A stretch of 64,000 nt of DNA from positions 162,863 through 226,862 of the forward strand of contig CAJJDN010000117.1 in assembly GCA_905182985.1 (NCBI GenBank). Reading direction: 5' to 3'. Shown here piece by piece: positions 11,895 to 24,465 of the stretch (within the stretch, counting starts at the first letter, position 1; each line of letters opens with the position of its first letter). The stretch is from Paramecium sonneborni. Lineage: Eukaryota > Ciliophora > Oligohymenophorea > Peniculida > Parameciidae. Below the pieces are notes generated by a model that saw only the letters and a list, made by a program, of their open reading frames with translations, made no database searches and was not told where the DNA came from. The translations under genes and the position numbers were made by a program.

Positions 11895-13816
11895 ATGGAA
11901 TCTGCTGTTGGAATTCAATCATTCCTATAAGAAGGTTACCCTTTTAAATGTCTCTTCAAACATCGCTTTACAGATTTCATTGTTTAAGAAATTGATCTTA
12001 AAGGATAAGTAGCAATTATATCTGATAAAACCAAATGGCTAAATTTTGATTAGAAATAAGATCAAAAACCATAATAAAAAGATAAGACTTTGCCTTTTGC
12101 AAATTTAACACTTTCTGAAGAATTTATTTAATAATCTAATCAATTGTTTGGAGAAGAAAATACTACTAAATTTTAATAATTGGTGGAAAAAGTTAGAACT
12201 ACTGGAAAATGTGTATAATTTGAAACTAAGGTTGCTTTGCCTTAATTAAAAGAAGATAGAATTAAAGTACATCAACTGATCAGATAAAATATACCATTCC
12301 TTGAATCATTTACTAAAAATGCTCATAATTAAAAGAATAAAGCAGAAAAGAAGGAAGATAAATCAAATTAAAAACTCGAAGAATAAGAGCAATTCCTTCA
12401 AGATCACATTCTTATTAAAACAAGTAACATAAACTTTAAAAAATATGTTGCAAGTTAGACAACAAATAAAGTTTATGGAGAAAGTAAGAAATTTGTAAAA
12501 TTTTTATTGATGAAAAGAAATTTAGATTCGATAAATGCAGGGATGTTTATATCAAAATAATTGGGATTATCTAATAAACATTTTGCTATAGCAGGAACAA
12601 AAGATAAAAGAGGTGTTACAACATAATGGGCAACTTTATAAGGAATGGAAATAGGTTAATTAATTGAGATATAAGAGAGAAAGTTTTGGAATTAGAATAT
12701 TTTGATGATTGATTATACTTTTTAAGATTAAGGAATAAGACTTGGAGATTTATATGGAAATAAATTTATTGTTACTTTGAGATTTTTAAATGAATTGAGT
12801 TAAAATGAATAAGTAGAATTAGTAAAGAATATAGAAAATGTAAAATTATTTGGTTTTGTGAATTATTTTGGTCTATAAAGGTTTGGATCTAAATAGAAAA
12901 TTAAGACACATTAAATAGGTAAAGAAATAATTAAGAAGAATTGGAAAGAATGTATTCGTATGATAATTTTATCATCATAATAAGAAGATTAAGAGAAATT
13001 AAATATATTGTTTGATTTAGATGATTTTGTTACGATGTCTAATTTAATAAATCCAAGATTAAGAATAGAGAAATAATTGATAGATAATTTATTATAGAAT
13101 GGAGTTCACAATTATTTTACAGCATTATAATCATTACCTAGAAATGCAAGGGAACTTTATCTACATGCATATTAAAGTTATATTTGGAATAAAATGGCAT
13201 CAATGAGACTACAATAATATGGAAATAAATTAGTTGTTGGTGATATTGTTAGTGGCAATGTTAATGAAGAAGGAGCTGAAGATGAAGGAGATGAAATTAT
13301 ATAATAATAATAAATAGTAGATGATGATGAAAAACAATAGAAGAATTAAACTATATCTTAATGTATTCTTGTGACTGAATAAAATATATCACAATATACT
13401 TTTGATAAAGTAGTATTACCTATATATGGACATAAAATAAATATTCCAGAGGAATCAATAGTTTCTAAATTATTATAAAATATATTTTAGGAGGAACAAA
13501 TCACCAAATAAGATTTTGAAGAAGCATCAAATAAATTTTTTATTGATGGTAATTTTAGATATCTTGTATTAACATTCAATTTAATTAGGTTTAAATTCCA
13601 TCTGAAGTAGAACATCAATTATTCAAGTATTAAAACAAAGACTAAGATGTTGTTGATTCTTTTGGAGAACTTCTAATTGATGAAGGAGAATATCAGGGTT
13701 TACTTATCTAATTTAAATTAAAGAAAAGTAGTTATGCAACTATGTTAATCAGAGAACTAACGAAATGTCCATCAACTTTAGAGTTTTAATAAGAGATAAG
13801 TGGAGAATTTAATTGA
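11895..13816 (+). CDS. PUS7: tRNA/mRNA pseudouridine synthase of the TruD/PUS7 family
   Basis: One intron (23 nt, near 13567-13589) gives 632 aa. The signature TruD motif is present as FAIAGTKDKRGVTTQ, including the catalytic Asp region, and is followed by FVNYFGLQRFGS and LYLHAYQSYIWNKMAS, all diagnostic of PUS7. The N-terminal 120 residues and a Lys/Glu-rich spacer are typical of eukaryotic members. The enzyme converts uridine to pseudouridine in tRNAs, U2 snRNA and some mRNAs. An acidic Asp/Glu/Gln insertion lies at about residue 460. All core motifs are intact. Divergent from WDR7, with 142 bp between the start codons. Confidence 0.92.
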
Positions 13817-13862
13817 GTATTTTCTACAATCTTGTACATGGAATTATATTATTATTCAAGAC

Positions 13863-14076
13863 TCAATTTATGTTAAGCTTAGTTCTTCTCCAATGTCTTC
13901 TCTTTGAATTATACCTTTATTTATTGTTTATCGCAAAAATACCTTATTGTATTGTCTGTTCTATATCTGAACCAATTAGGTAACGGTCTATTTTATTTGT
14001 TAGCCTTTATTAATCTTTTCTTCATTCTTAATGATTTATGGGCTCCCTAAATTCAATAGAGATGTATTAATACCAT
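13863..14076 (-). CDS. RPL39: 60S ribosomal protein L39 (eL39)
   Basis: A 52-aa protein from three tiny exons. One 27-nt intron follows the ATG directly and a 28-nt intron splits the middle; 214 bp minus 55 is exactly 53 codons. The protein reads MGAHKSLRMKKRLIKANKQN and then RPLPNWFRYRTDNTIRYNSK, ending RRHWRRTKLNIN. This matches the eL39 pattern, including the conserved RRHWRRTKL tail. eL39 lines the lower part of the peptide exit tunnel. A first exon consisting only of the initiator codon makes the gene easy to miss in automated annotation. Confidence 0.93.
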
Positions 14077-14138
14077 TTTTAAATCTTTTTTAATTTATTT
14101 AATATATATAATGAAAAATAAATTAAAAGTGAATAATT

Positions 14139-14833
14139 TCAACAATCCTTATGCATCTCTCTAAATTACGTTCTTTAAGCTTCTTATCTTTTATTATAAA
14201 TTTATTATTACTAATTAATATTAGTTAAATCAAAATGTTATGATATTTATCCATTTAAATCTTCATTAGAGTATAATTATTCTTAAATTACAATTTATGC
14301 TTTTTTTTTTATCAATCCATAATGTCTTAATTGTTAATCTAAAATGTTAGTTACAACTTATTTAAGATCTTCGTCTTTCGAATAATCAAATTTACATTAT
14401 TCTTGTTCTTAAATTTTTATTCTAATATTTAATAGATTTATTTACCTTTGATTGCTTTATTATTATATTTTATTTTATTCAACTCTAGATCTATTAGTAA
14501 TTGAAATGCTTTGATTTAACATATTTAATGATTCAATATTGAAATTATTTTAATTTCTATCCTCTGAAACAAGTAACTTAACAGTTGTCAAACCTTCTTG
14601 TGAATATATTTTCTTTAGGAAAGAGAAATCAGACTCACAATTTATTTCTTCTATCTCTTCAATATCTTTATAGATTAACTTAAATAAATTTTACAAGGAA
14701 TTATTGCAAATAAGTAAGGCTAATTTAGATTTGGGTACAATTTTTTAATTGAATAAATAATGTCTTGATATGACTCTACACTAGGAGGTAATTTATGAAT
14801 TTTAGTTTTGTATATGATTTTTATGTTGAGCAT
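14139..14833 (-). CDS. PB1-domain-like protein of unknown function
   Basis: Two introns (29 and 24 nt) give 213 aa. Residues 1-90 look like a PB1 fold: a basic first strand (LNIKIIYKTKIHKLPPSVES), a helix (YQDIIYSIKKLYPNL), and an acidic Glu-rich segment (IEEIEEINCESDFSF). PB1 domains pair head-to-tail through such basic and acidic faces in signalling and autophagy scaffolds. The C-terminal half is Gln/Asn/Lys-rich and likely coiled or disordered. The domain call is from the pattern only and is moderate. Transcribed toward RPL39 in the same direction. Confidence 0.55.
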
Positions 14834-14982
14834 ATTTTCTATTATAATTTATTAAAATAATAAATTAAATGAATTCTATTGTTATATTAGATTCATTACT
14901 TTATAATTAATATTTGAATATTACATAATTTTATTTATATTTCCTAATTCAGTAACAATGCTTCAAATCATTTTTTTAATTA

Positions 14983-15661
14983 ATGAAATAAGTAGCTCCA
15001 AAAAATGAGTATTCAATATTAAAAAAAGTAAAAATACTTCATTCCCATGGTCAAACTAAAGACTCTAACCTTCCTTTGACAAGAACTACTAGTTATGAAT
15101 CTAATCAATTTTATCGTAGTTTGGATATCATGTCTAATAGAAGAGCATCTACTAAAGATGAGGTCAATTATTGTTCAGTAAATAAAAACTACTTAAATAA
15201 TGATGATGAATAATTAACGATCAGTAATATAATTTAGATCAAGTAACAATCTATATATAATAGAAGTCCAACTCTCTATATTGAAATGGATGAACTATAA
15301 ATCAAAGTCTGGAGATCCTTAAAGAAACAATAATTGGTAAGAAATACCTATATGAAAGCAATAAGTTTATTCAGTGGCCATCATTGTATTGAAAAATTAA
15401 AATGAATTTGAGTTCTCATATGATATCAGCATGCTTTCATGTTTTCTTAGAGTTAAAGAATTAAGTATTCTCATAAATGAAACTTATGCAGATCAAAATA
15501 ATAATTAAAAGAAATTATAAATTCCATATTTGTCAATCTTGATCGGAAGAGTTAAAACTTAAAAATTAGATGCCAATATGAGACTCTTTGAACTTGTTCA
15601 TATCTTAATCAATGGATAAAAGACTCTTATTTTATAAGAATCCTCTTTCCAATTTTAATGA
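14983..15661 (+). CDS. Unknown protein, 218 aa
   Basis: Two exons around a 22-nt intron end at TGA 15659-15661. The first 75 residues are Ser/Thr/Asn-rich. The C-terminal 120 residues are more ordered (SVAIIVLKNQNEFEFSYDIS, LSCFLRVKELSILI, LSILIGRVKT), with alternating hydrophobic residues suggesting a small beta-rich domain. No signal peptide or transmembrane segment. I do not recognise the family. It sits just upstream of, and in the same direction as, the ankyrin-nucleotidyltransferase gene (87 bp gap), and the two frames are clearly separate. Confidence 0.6.
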
Positions 15662-15748
15662 TTAAAATAAATAATTATAAATTTTTTATACTAATTATAT
15701 ATTAATTTTTTCATTTTGATATATTTTACTATTATTAAAATAAAGTTT

Positions 15749-17915
15749 ATGCACCAAATGCAATAATAATTAATTCATCAACAAAAGATTGTCGAATTCA
15801 CAAATTTAGGTATTTAGTAAATAGCATTCTTTAGGATAATATGTTTATTTAGAAGAATATATTAGAACTAATCACATATCATAAACAACTTATTCTTAAG
15901 CCTTTTTAGAATGCATACAATTTACTAGAGATAGTGAAGATCATTTTCAATGTATTTAGTAAATTTTAAAGTATATATATTTCAAACTTAAAGATAATCT
16001 ATTGATTTTAATTATAAAGATAATTAAGGTAATACAGCAATTGTTTAAGCAGCCAAAACAGCCAAGATAAGTATTTTGAATGAAATAATAAAATATAAAG
16101 AGAAAATAGAAACAAAATAAATTAAACTAGCACTTGATATTGCAATCTAATCTGAATAAGACAATTGGGATATTGTTGAAACTCTTTTATAAATTACATC
16201 TCTCGATAAACCTTAACATTTAATTAAGTCCTTATAAAAAGGTAATTATAAGACAGCTTCAAAAATCATAGAAAAATATGGAGCTTCTGGTTAAGATGAA
16301 TTTGGTGATACTGCTTTACACATAGCATCTCGTAAAGGAGAATTAATTATCATTAAGTAGATATGTTAAAGAGAATGTCTTTTTTAAAAAAAAAATAAAT
16401 AAAATCAAATTCCTCTTGATGTAGCTTTAAATGAAAAAACAAGAGAATTATTGATTTAAGAAGAAAATTAATTCATGAAATCTCCTAATAGAAAAAAGAA
16501 ACAGGAAGAATTATAAGAAATTACTCAAAAAATTAACAAATAAGAAGAATAAGTTGAAATTTAATAGAAGCTTATAAAAATTATCGAATAAACAGGATAA
16601 GAAACATAGACTGATATAAAAGAAAAAAAAGAAATAGAGATCTAGGTTATAGAATCAACTTATATCAATTAACCATTTTATAATTAATTAATTTTTGATT
16701 CCAAATAAACCTTACCTTATCATAAAATTAGTTTAGATGATATTGTTAAGTATTAAAAAATATTTAATTATTTTTAGACAACTTACATTTGAAATTAATA
16801 CATTTACATAGGAATTGAGTAAATATTTAGATGAGTAAAAACCAATCATCGATAAATTAGTAGTATTAGTTGATGAAGTATTAAATAAAAATATTTATTT
16901 CTAAGATAGTTTAAAATGTTTAACCTAAAGCACATGCTTTTCTTTATGGCTCTTGTTATACAGGATTAAATTTACTAGATTCAGATATTGATATAGTTAT
17001 TGAAACAAATGAAAATGAAGAAATAATTTTATTATACAAACTTGCAGAATAATTTAAAGTATAATATATATATATGAATTCATATTTAGATAGCAAGCTT
17101 CATTAAAGATGTCAAAGTGATTGATAATGCTAAGAAACCAGTATTAAAAATGTAATCTTCAAAAGAATTTAAAGAAAAACATATTGATATTACTATTAGT
17201 AGAAATGATCACTAAGGAAGGAAGACTGCAAATTCTATGATTGAATTTGAAAAAGAATTTAAATAATTTAAAAGTTTGGCTTTAATGCTAAAATTCTACT
17301 TTAAATCAATAAATCTATTGAATGCTTATTAAGTATTAAGTAAATTTATTAGGGTGGTTTGAATAGTTATTGTATTTAAACCATGATTCTTGCATTGCTA
17401 TAAATTAAAAGAATTAGAGATAATGATAATGAAGAAATTGGTAAAATATTTTTAGATTTTTTTGATCTCTACAGTTAAGATATAGATTATTATAACAAAA
17501 TAATTAATATTGTACCATCTTAGTCAGAAAATATGCAAATTGATGAACCAAATATTTATCAATAATAATATTTTTAATTGTAAGTACTTATATATTAAAT
17601 TTAGTGATTAAGGATACTAAGAATTATTTATATTGGATTTACATAATAAAAATAATAATATTGCTAGTAGTACTTTTAAAATTAAAAACATTAAAGTTTA
17701 TTATAATATTTATTTATTAGAATGCTCTTACTTTTGGATACAGTGCAATTTTAAATGCAAAGAAATGTGATTAACCTTGTTTTTTCTCTAGATATAATAA
17801 ACCAGTTTGTTGTATTTTAAAATAAATGATTTAACAATCTAAAAATAATCATTTAAATAGCCACTTAAAAAATAAGTAGCCATTTTATTTGTTTAATTAT
17901 AATAATTCTTATTGA
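15749..17915 (+). CDS. Ankyrin-repeat / non-canonical nucleotidyltransferase fusion (Trf4/Cid1-like)
   Basis: Nine exons (introns of 25, 23, 28, 28, 31, 20, 25 and 25 nt) give 653 aa. Residues of about 80-230 contain ankyrin-type modules (DFNYKDNQGNTAIVQAAKTA, DEFGDTALHIASRKGELIII). A Gln/Glu-rich linker of about 100 residues follows. The second half is a DNA polymerase beta-type nucleotidyltransferase: FLYGSCYTGLNLLDSDIDIV holds the G-S and two catalytic Asp, KHIDITIS the third, and GGLNSYCIQTMILALLQ is the PAP-associated domain typical of Trf4/Cid1/GLD-2 poly(A) or poly(U) polymerases. The catalytic triad is intact, so the enzyme should add nucleotides to RNA 3' ends. The ankyrin repeats probably recruit partners. 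A Cys-containing tail (FFSRYNKPVCC) ends the protein. Confidence 0.82.
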
Positions 17916-17957
17916 TAAGTTTAATGTGTATTTAAAATAATATCAATTTTATTCCAA

Positions 17958-19868
17958 TCAAAATTTATGAAATTTATTATCATTTCTAGGGTTGGATTTA
18001 TCCACAACTACATCAATATTATCACCAAATGCTAATTAACTAATTTCAGCTAGAAAGGTTTTAGAGTTATGAATGTATGTACCTCCTAATAAAATACTTG
18101 GTTAATTAGCTAATAATTTAGTCTAAATTAAATACGTTATTTATTTAATAATCCAATTTCTTTAACTTCTTCAAAAGATGTTCCACCAACTTAAAAAATA
18201 ATTATTTCAGTAGGTCTTTCCCTAAAATAATTCAAATTTGTTGCTGGAAATTCATTGTCTTTAATTTTATTTGTTAGAATTTACTCTAAAATTGTTAAAA
18301 AATATGGTTAATGTTGAGTATAAATATTTGGAACATCTTTAAAAACAGATTTAAATTTTTATTAAGCTTTTGAAAATATGTTTTTATCACTAAATAAATC
18401 TCCTTATCTTTTAGCTTTACCAGAATAGTCTAAAAGATGATTGATTAAATTTAGATTATTATTTGTCATACCTAAATCTCTTAATACATCCTTCATTTTT
18501 GAAATTTTATCACAATTTTCATATCTCAAAGCATATAACATAACTAATTTTAACTTTTCATATTTTTAAATATTTTTATCTTCAAGCATTTAAAATACAG
18601 CTCTTTAATGTTCAGATTTTGCTTCATTACAAACAATATCTTATTCAACTTTAGATACTTTTAATAATTATCTTTCTTCAACTAATTTTGATAATTCACA
18701 ACTTAATGCAACATGTTTTGATAAATTACCACTCATTTTTCTAATTTCTGGAATTTTATCAACAGCTTTTTACATATCTTCTAATGAATTAATTTAAACT
18801 GTTTCTTTTTTCTATTATGTTACTTTATCAATAAAATCTTTGATATTTTAAGCTAATTCTCCAAAATTTGAATATTAATTTTCACCAAAAAAATCATCTA
18901 AAGAAGAAGATATTACAAATTCACTATCAGAATCATTTTTATTAATATTCTAAAAAGAATTAAAATAATATAGATACAACTGCTTAATTTAATGCTTTTT
19001 AACCTTATCGAATATCAATTCTATTATTTTGAATTCCTATTAATTCATGAAGCATTGCCTAATATGTCCATTAATTTAATAATAATGTTGCTGGATCTTC
19101 TCTTCTATCTAAAATCAAAAGTAAACAATTTGAAAGCATAAATTAAGATTAAGATTATTCATATTCTTCTCTCATAGTTTAACTTAACTTTTATGCCAAT
19201 TTAGCACATATTTCACTTGATCCTTAATATCTAATCATAGGAATTCTTCTAAGACTATAAATCGTAGCACTTAATCCTTCAAGAATTCTTTAAAAGAGTT
19301 AATCATCTTTAGAATTCCATTAAGAAACACTTTTAGTTAATGTAATTGTAGAAGGTATGTTAAGTGTAAAAGTATCAGGTTATACTATATAATAATCTAA
19401 AAAGATTTCTTAAAGTTATTTAATTAAATCTGATCCATCAGCTTCTGCCAATTATTCAATATAAAAATTGCTTAAAGTGTTGGTGAAGAATATATAATAT
19501 TCACAAAATCTTTTGTCTCTAATTTCTTATAGAAGCAAAGTTTAATTTTCCTAAAAATTTAAAATGCATACTATACTTAAGTTGGTCGAATCAAAAAAAT
19601 TGCCTTCATATGTTAAAGCTTTTATTTAGTTGAAGCAGCAGCCTCAATCTTTTCCATTAAATAAACATCTTTTTTTAGTATTTAAGATTGAGAGTAAATA
19701 AGTGAAATAATGCCGATTGTTTCTTAATCAAGAATCAAACATTTCATTCCTATTATAAATGATACAAAAACCTGACACCTCTGATAGTATTCTATCTATG
19801 TAATCAATTGCTGCGTTATGTAGATTTAGTGTATATTTTTTTTGGGGACCTCCTCGATTTTATTACAT
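17958..19868 (-). CDS. VPS45: Vacuolar protein sorting 45 (Sec1/Munc18 family)
   Basis: Roughly 560-600 aa. The start MQQNRGGP is followed by AAIDYIDRILSEVSG, a 22-nt intron, then MKCLILDQETIGIISLIYSQ and ILKKDVYLMEKIE, matching the Sec1/Munc18-type N-terminal domain of VPS45. The C-terminus has RERPTEIIIFQVGGTSFEEV and ILLGGTYIHNSKTFLAEI, the family's hallmark end. SM proteins clasp SNARE complexes; VPS45 works with Tlg2/syntaxin-16 in trafficking from endosomes to the trans-Golgi. Several short introns lie inside, and I did not place all of them. Convergent with the nucleotidyltransferase gene (42 bp gap). Confidence 0.9.
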
Positions 19869-20612
19869 CATAATAAATTATCAGAATATAATCAAATTAA
19901 AATTCAAGTGGAACTAATAACTTATATTTAAACATTCATTATTCTTTATTTTCAATTATTTCTTCCTCCTCTTTCAAATTGAATGTTTAAAATACATTTG
20001 AAACCTATAGAATATCAGGTATCTAATCTAATTTAAAAGAAAGAATGATTTATTTAAATCAATCATTTAGAGTATAAATTAACCTTATATTAAAATAAAA
20101 TTGCTGAATATATTATAACAATAATCAAATTAAAATTTTGATAATCAAATTTGCATTTGAAGAGTTCTGACGATGGAAATTTATTCATTTAAATAAATTA
20201 TAGATTGAAAAATTATTCATTTATTCAATTTAAGATTTGAAGGTAAACTAAATATGTTAATAATGCTTTTGGTTCCTTTGAATGGAGGATAACAAATATG
20301 GATTAATATTGCAATCCAATACTTATGTGAATAAAATATATGGTAATTAATTGTTAATAGATGTACTTTTTTAATCCTTGATTATTTATTTTCTTTTATT
20401 TGTCAATATTTAGACAATTAGTGATTATATTAAACTTATTGTATTTTTGATACTCACTTTTAAAAATGTTTACTACTTTTTTTTTTTTATAATAAAGATA
20501 TCTACTTTACTATTAGAATTTTTTTATATTGCTCTATAAAATATAATTCCTAGTTTAAAAAAAAAGAATTTGTAAATTGAATAGGTAATTAATAATTCAT
20601 TGAACATTTTTT
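19869..20612. other. Intergenic, no gene seen
   Basis: About 740 bp of A/T-rich DNA separating VPS45 and the pseudokinase gene, both transcribed away from it. TGA is frequent in all frames on both strands; a 47-codon Met-started frame near 20255 is short and has no recognisable features. The region must contain both promoters. Confidence 0.6.
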
Positions 20613-23600
20613 ATGGATACTAATTTCTAAATAAAAATTTAGACTTTCAAAAGTCTTAATGAACCACTTTCAATATTACCAAGAACAACTACTCTTTTTT
20701 CTGATTTGTTTAAATCAAAAGACAACAAAGTTATTAAAAGAAAAGTTTTTGAAACTAAAAAGGAATGGTTAACTTGGAGGAATAATGTAACTTAAGAACT
20801 ATTAAATTAAAGAATTCTATCTTCTAAATATCCAAGCAAAGTGTTAACCATTTTAAATTACACAGTTTAAATAAATAATCATCAAAGAAATTTGTATATA
20901 ACATATGATTGTGAAGTTGAAGCAGTACCATTATTTTAATACTTGAATGATAACTCTGTTTCCTACTAAGAATAAGTACAAATATTTGAATAACTATTAC
21001 AAATTGCATGTATTTTGTTTAAATCTCAATTTGAACATACAAATCTTAAACCAAACAATATTTTGTATTACAAAAAACAAGTTCTTTTGACAGATTTTGG
21101 AAGTGCAAGAACTCATTATTAAAATTTTATAAAAGTTTATACCTCTTAAGCTAAGAAAGATTGGTAGAATAATTTAATATTCTTCTATCCATAAAAATAT
21201 TAAGAAATAATGAAAGATGATAATATAGATTATAGAAATTGGAATGAATTAGATTTTTCTGATTAAAAATTTAGAAAAAGTATTGACACTTGGGCACTAT
21301 CTATGATGATGATTCAAGTATTTGAAAATAATTAAAAATTGCCTGATAAAATAATAAATTATTATGGTTTAAACAATTAATTGTTACTTCAGAAAATTGA
21401 AAATCTAAAATAGTATTCTGCTGGCATCTTTTCTTAAGCTATCTATTCTTTATTGATTGAAAAGAAAGATCCTGAAAATGTATATTAGACTTTTATAAAA
21501 TCAAAATAAATGGTTAATACTGAATCATCCTTTATGGAATCAACTTTTATAATCAAATAGATTTTTGATCATGTGAATGATGATGCTATTTCAATTCACT
21601 CTTATAAACCAGAAAATTAATATTATCTTGAAAAATAAGAAATTGAAAAACTTTAACATTAATCTTAACCTGGTGATGATGCCTCAAGTGTTAGGACTAC
21701 AAATCATTTAATTGATATTATTAATTATACTGAATAAAAACCAAAAGGTAATTTAACCTTAATTCCAATTTAATTACCTTCAAGTCGAAATTATTCAGCT
21801 AATTCAAGAAAAATGCCATAAACTTAAATTTATGAATTTAAAAAAAATGATAATCCATTAGAAGAGTTTAATGAATCTACATCTAATAAAGGAGATAGAA
21901 GAATACCGACTATTATTGTAACAAATTATGAATTAAACACATAAACTAATGAAGGAATTTAAATTGAAGATAATTTAATTAATAATTAAAATCAATAATT
22001 TATACCAAGTTAATCATAATTTCAACTTAATAATGATAATACAATTCAATTTAATCCAATAAATCTGTAACCAATTTCAGATGATAATAATGAAATTACA
22101 AGTATTAACACATAATAATTAAGAAATGAAAATGAAAGAACAGATCAATTATAAATTATTAAATTAGTATAAATTAATGAGGTTGAATAAGATACTCATA
22201 ACTAATCACCAATTATTAATTAAAATTAAACTTAACCATTTTAATTTTTAGAAGTTTAATATTTGAATAATATTCATGATAAAGTTCCAATAACAGAAAA
22301 TGATAAACAAGTTACAGATAGTGAATTTTATAAGGAAATGGTAACAAATGATATTCAAATCATAAAATCTTAAATCTATGGATTGGTAGAAATTGAAGAT
22401 AATTAAGATATTGAAAGTCAAATTAACAGGAATAGTAATTTATTTAATTTTAATCAGAATGAAGAAAATTAATTATTGGTTGAGATTACTAATTAGGAAG
22501 ATAAAGTTAATGTAGATTAAAATAGAAATTAATAATAAAAAACAATATATGTTGTCTAAAATGGGTAAAAATAACCAGTGATTCCTATTTTTGAAGTTCC
22601 AGAATATAATTTAATAGAGTAGAATAAAACTAATCCATTCTCTATATAAATAATAAAGCATATATTAGATGATGGGGTCACTTAATTATAAGATCAAGAA
22701 TAAAAAAATATATTGGAGTAATTAAAAATGATTTAAAAAATTTTCATCAAAATAGATTAGAAGAGGATTGATCCAACAGAAATCTTAGAAGATGAAGAAA
22801 TTTAAGGAGATTATTAATAAATAAAGTAATTTACTATTGAGATAGAGAATCAAGAACATAATGATAAACTTAAATTAATTGAAGATGTAAATGATGGTAT
22901 AGGATTTATTTTAAAAAAATAAGAAGTTGATAAGATTTTCGATAATAATGAAATTGAGAATAACCCTCATATACTTAATATATTAAATGAAGATTAATTA
23001 AAATAAGTTAAAGAGAAAATAATAGATAATAAGATTATTATAAATTAAATATAATAAACAATAGAAGTAAAAGATGGATTAAAAAAATTAAAAAATAATA
23101 AAACAATATAAAATATTATAAAAGAATAAGAAATTGGCTTACTAAATAAAGAAGAACTTAAGATATATTAAAATTTAATATAAAATATTCCAAAAGATAA
23201 AAGATTAGCTAAGAGAATATTAGTTTAATAATCAGCAATTGAGAGAAGGTTGTAAGAGATCAAGAAATAGGAAGAGGAAGAAGTAATAAAATAAAAATTG
23301 ATTGATTTTATAAAGAATCCTTCTTACGATAAATTGTTATCTAATGATGACTTAAAAAAATTAAATGAAGAAGAAAGATAGAAATACAAAAAAGTCTTAG
23401 AAACTTTTTAATATAAAGCATAGTAAAGATAAAAGAAATCAATACAAGAATAAATTGATTTTATAAATCAATAAGATAAAAAGAATAAAAAATAAATAGG
23501 AGAAGATAATGAAAAATATAATTAAAAATAATAATCTTCAAAGAATAGCAATAATAATAAGTTTTCAGATGCATATATGTAAATAATAAATAAATTAGCT

Positions 23601-24389
23601 GAAGATAATAATGGTGAGATTTATTCATGTAATAAATATATCAAATAATTTTAATTATTTTCAGTATCATATTAAATTTAAGATTAAATTCCAGAAGATT
23701 GTTAAAGATATTAATAATAGAATAAAAATAGGAAAGTCTTATATTTTGATTATAAAGGTTCAAAATATAAAGGTGAAACTGTAAATGATTAACCTGATGG
23801 AATAGGAATATTGAGAAAGAGTTTATTTTCATCAATTTATAAGGGGTATTTTAAATAAGGTAAATTTTATTGGGGATAGGTTTTAGAAATGAATGATTAA
23901 GGATAATTGACATAATATATAGGATACTATAATTAAGAATATTAAGTAAAACATGGAATGGGAAAATTGAAATGGTATTAACCTTAAAAAAAATAGTTTT
24001 GTGGTAATATTTATAATTTTAATGAATATGAATTTTATGAAGGTAATTTTGTTTTTGGATTTATTCATGGAAAAGGAAAGAAAAGATATGATGATTAATC
24101 TGAATATGATGGGGAATGGAGGAAGAATAAGAAAGAAGGATAAGGTATGTTAAAGAAAGAGATAGAATTAAATAATTAATTAAAAAAGAAAGAAGTAAAG
24201 TTGAAAAAAGTAATAATTTATGAAGGATTCTTTAAAGATGATGTTTTACATGATAAAAATGTTAAAGTTACATATAAAGAAGATAAGAAACCAGATTTGA
24301 TAGTTGAAGGTGAATTTAAAAATGGTAAGCCTATAGGATAACATAAACTAATTTTCAATAATATAGTTTAAAGATAAATTGATTATTGA
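20613..24389 (+). CDS. Large pseudokinase-MORN repeat protein
   Basis: A single intronless ORF of 1,258 codons. Residues of about 60-300 form a protein-kinase-like domain: the catalytic loop reads HTNLKPNNILYY instead of HRDLKPEN, so the proton-accepting Asp is absent, while the Mg-binding LLTDFGSAR is kept and no glycine-rich loop is evident. Residues of about 330-1000 are Gln/Asn/Glu-rich, low complexity and partly coiled coil. Residues of about 1040-1240 hold MORN-type repeats (YKGETVNDQPDGIGIL, FYEGNFVFGFIHGKGK, YDGEWRKNKKEGQGM), which usually bind phospholipids or tether cytoskeletal structures. The architecture suggests a scaffold at the cortex rather than an enzyme. Absence of introns over 3.8 kb is uncommon next to its neighbours. 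Confidence 0.8.
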
Positions 24390-24465
24390 TGAATTGAACT
24401 TTATATATTTTTATATTACAAATAAAAATAAATATATATATATATATATTAAATTATTTATTGAA

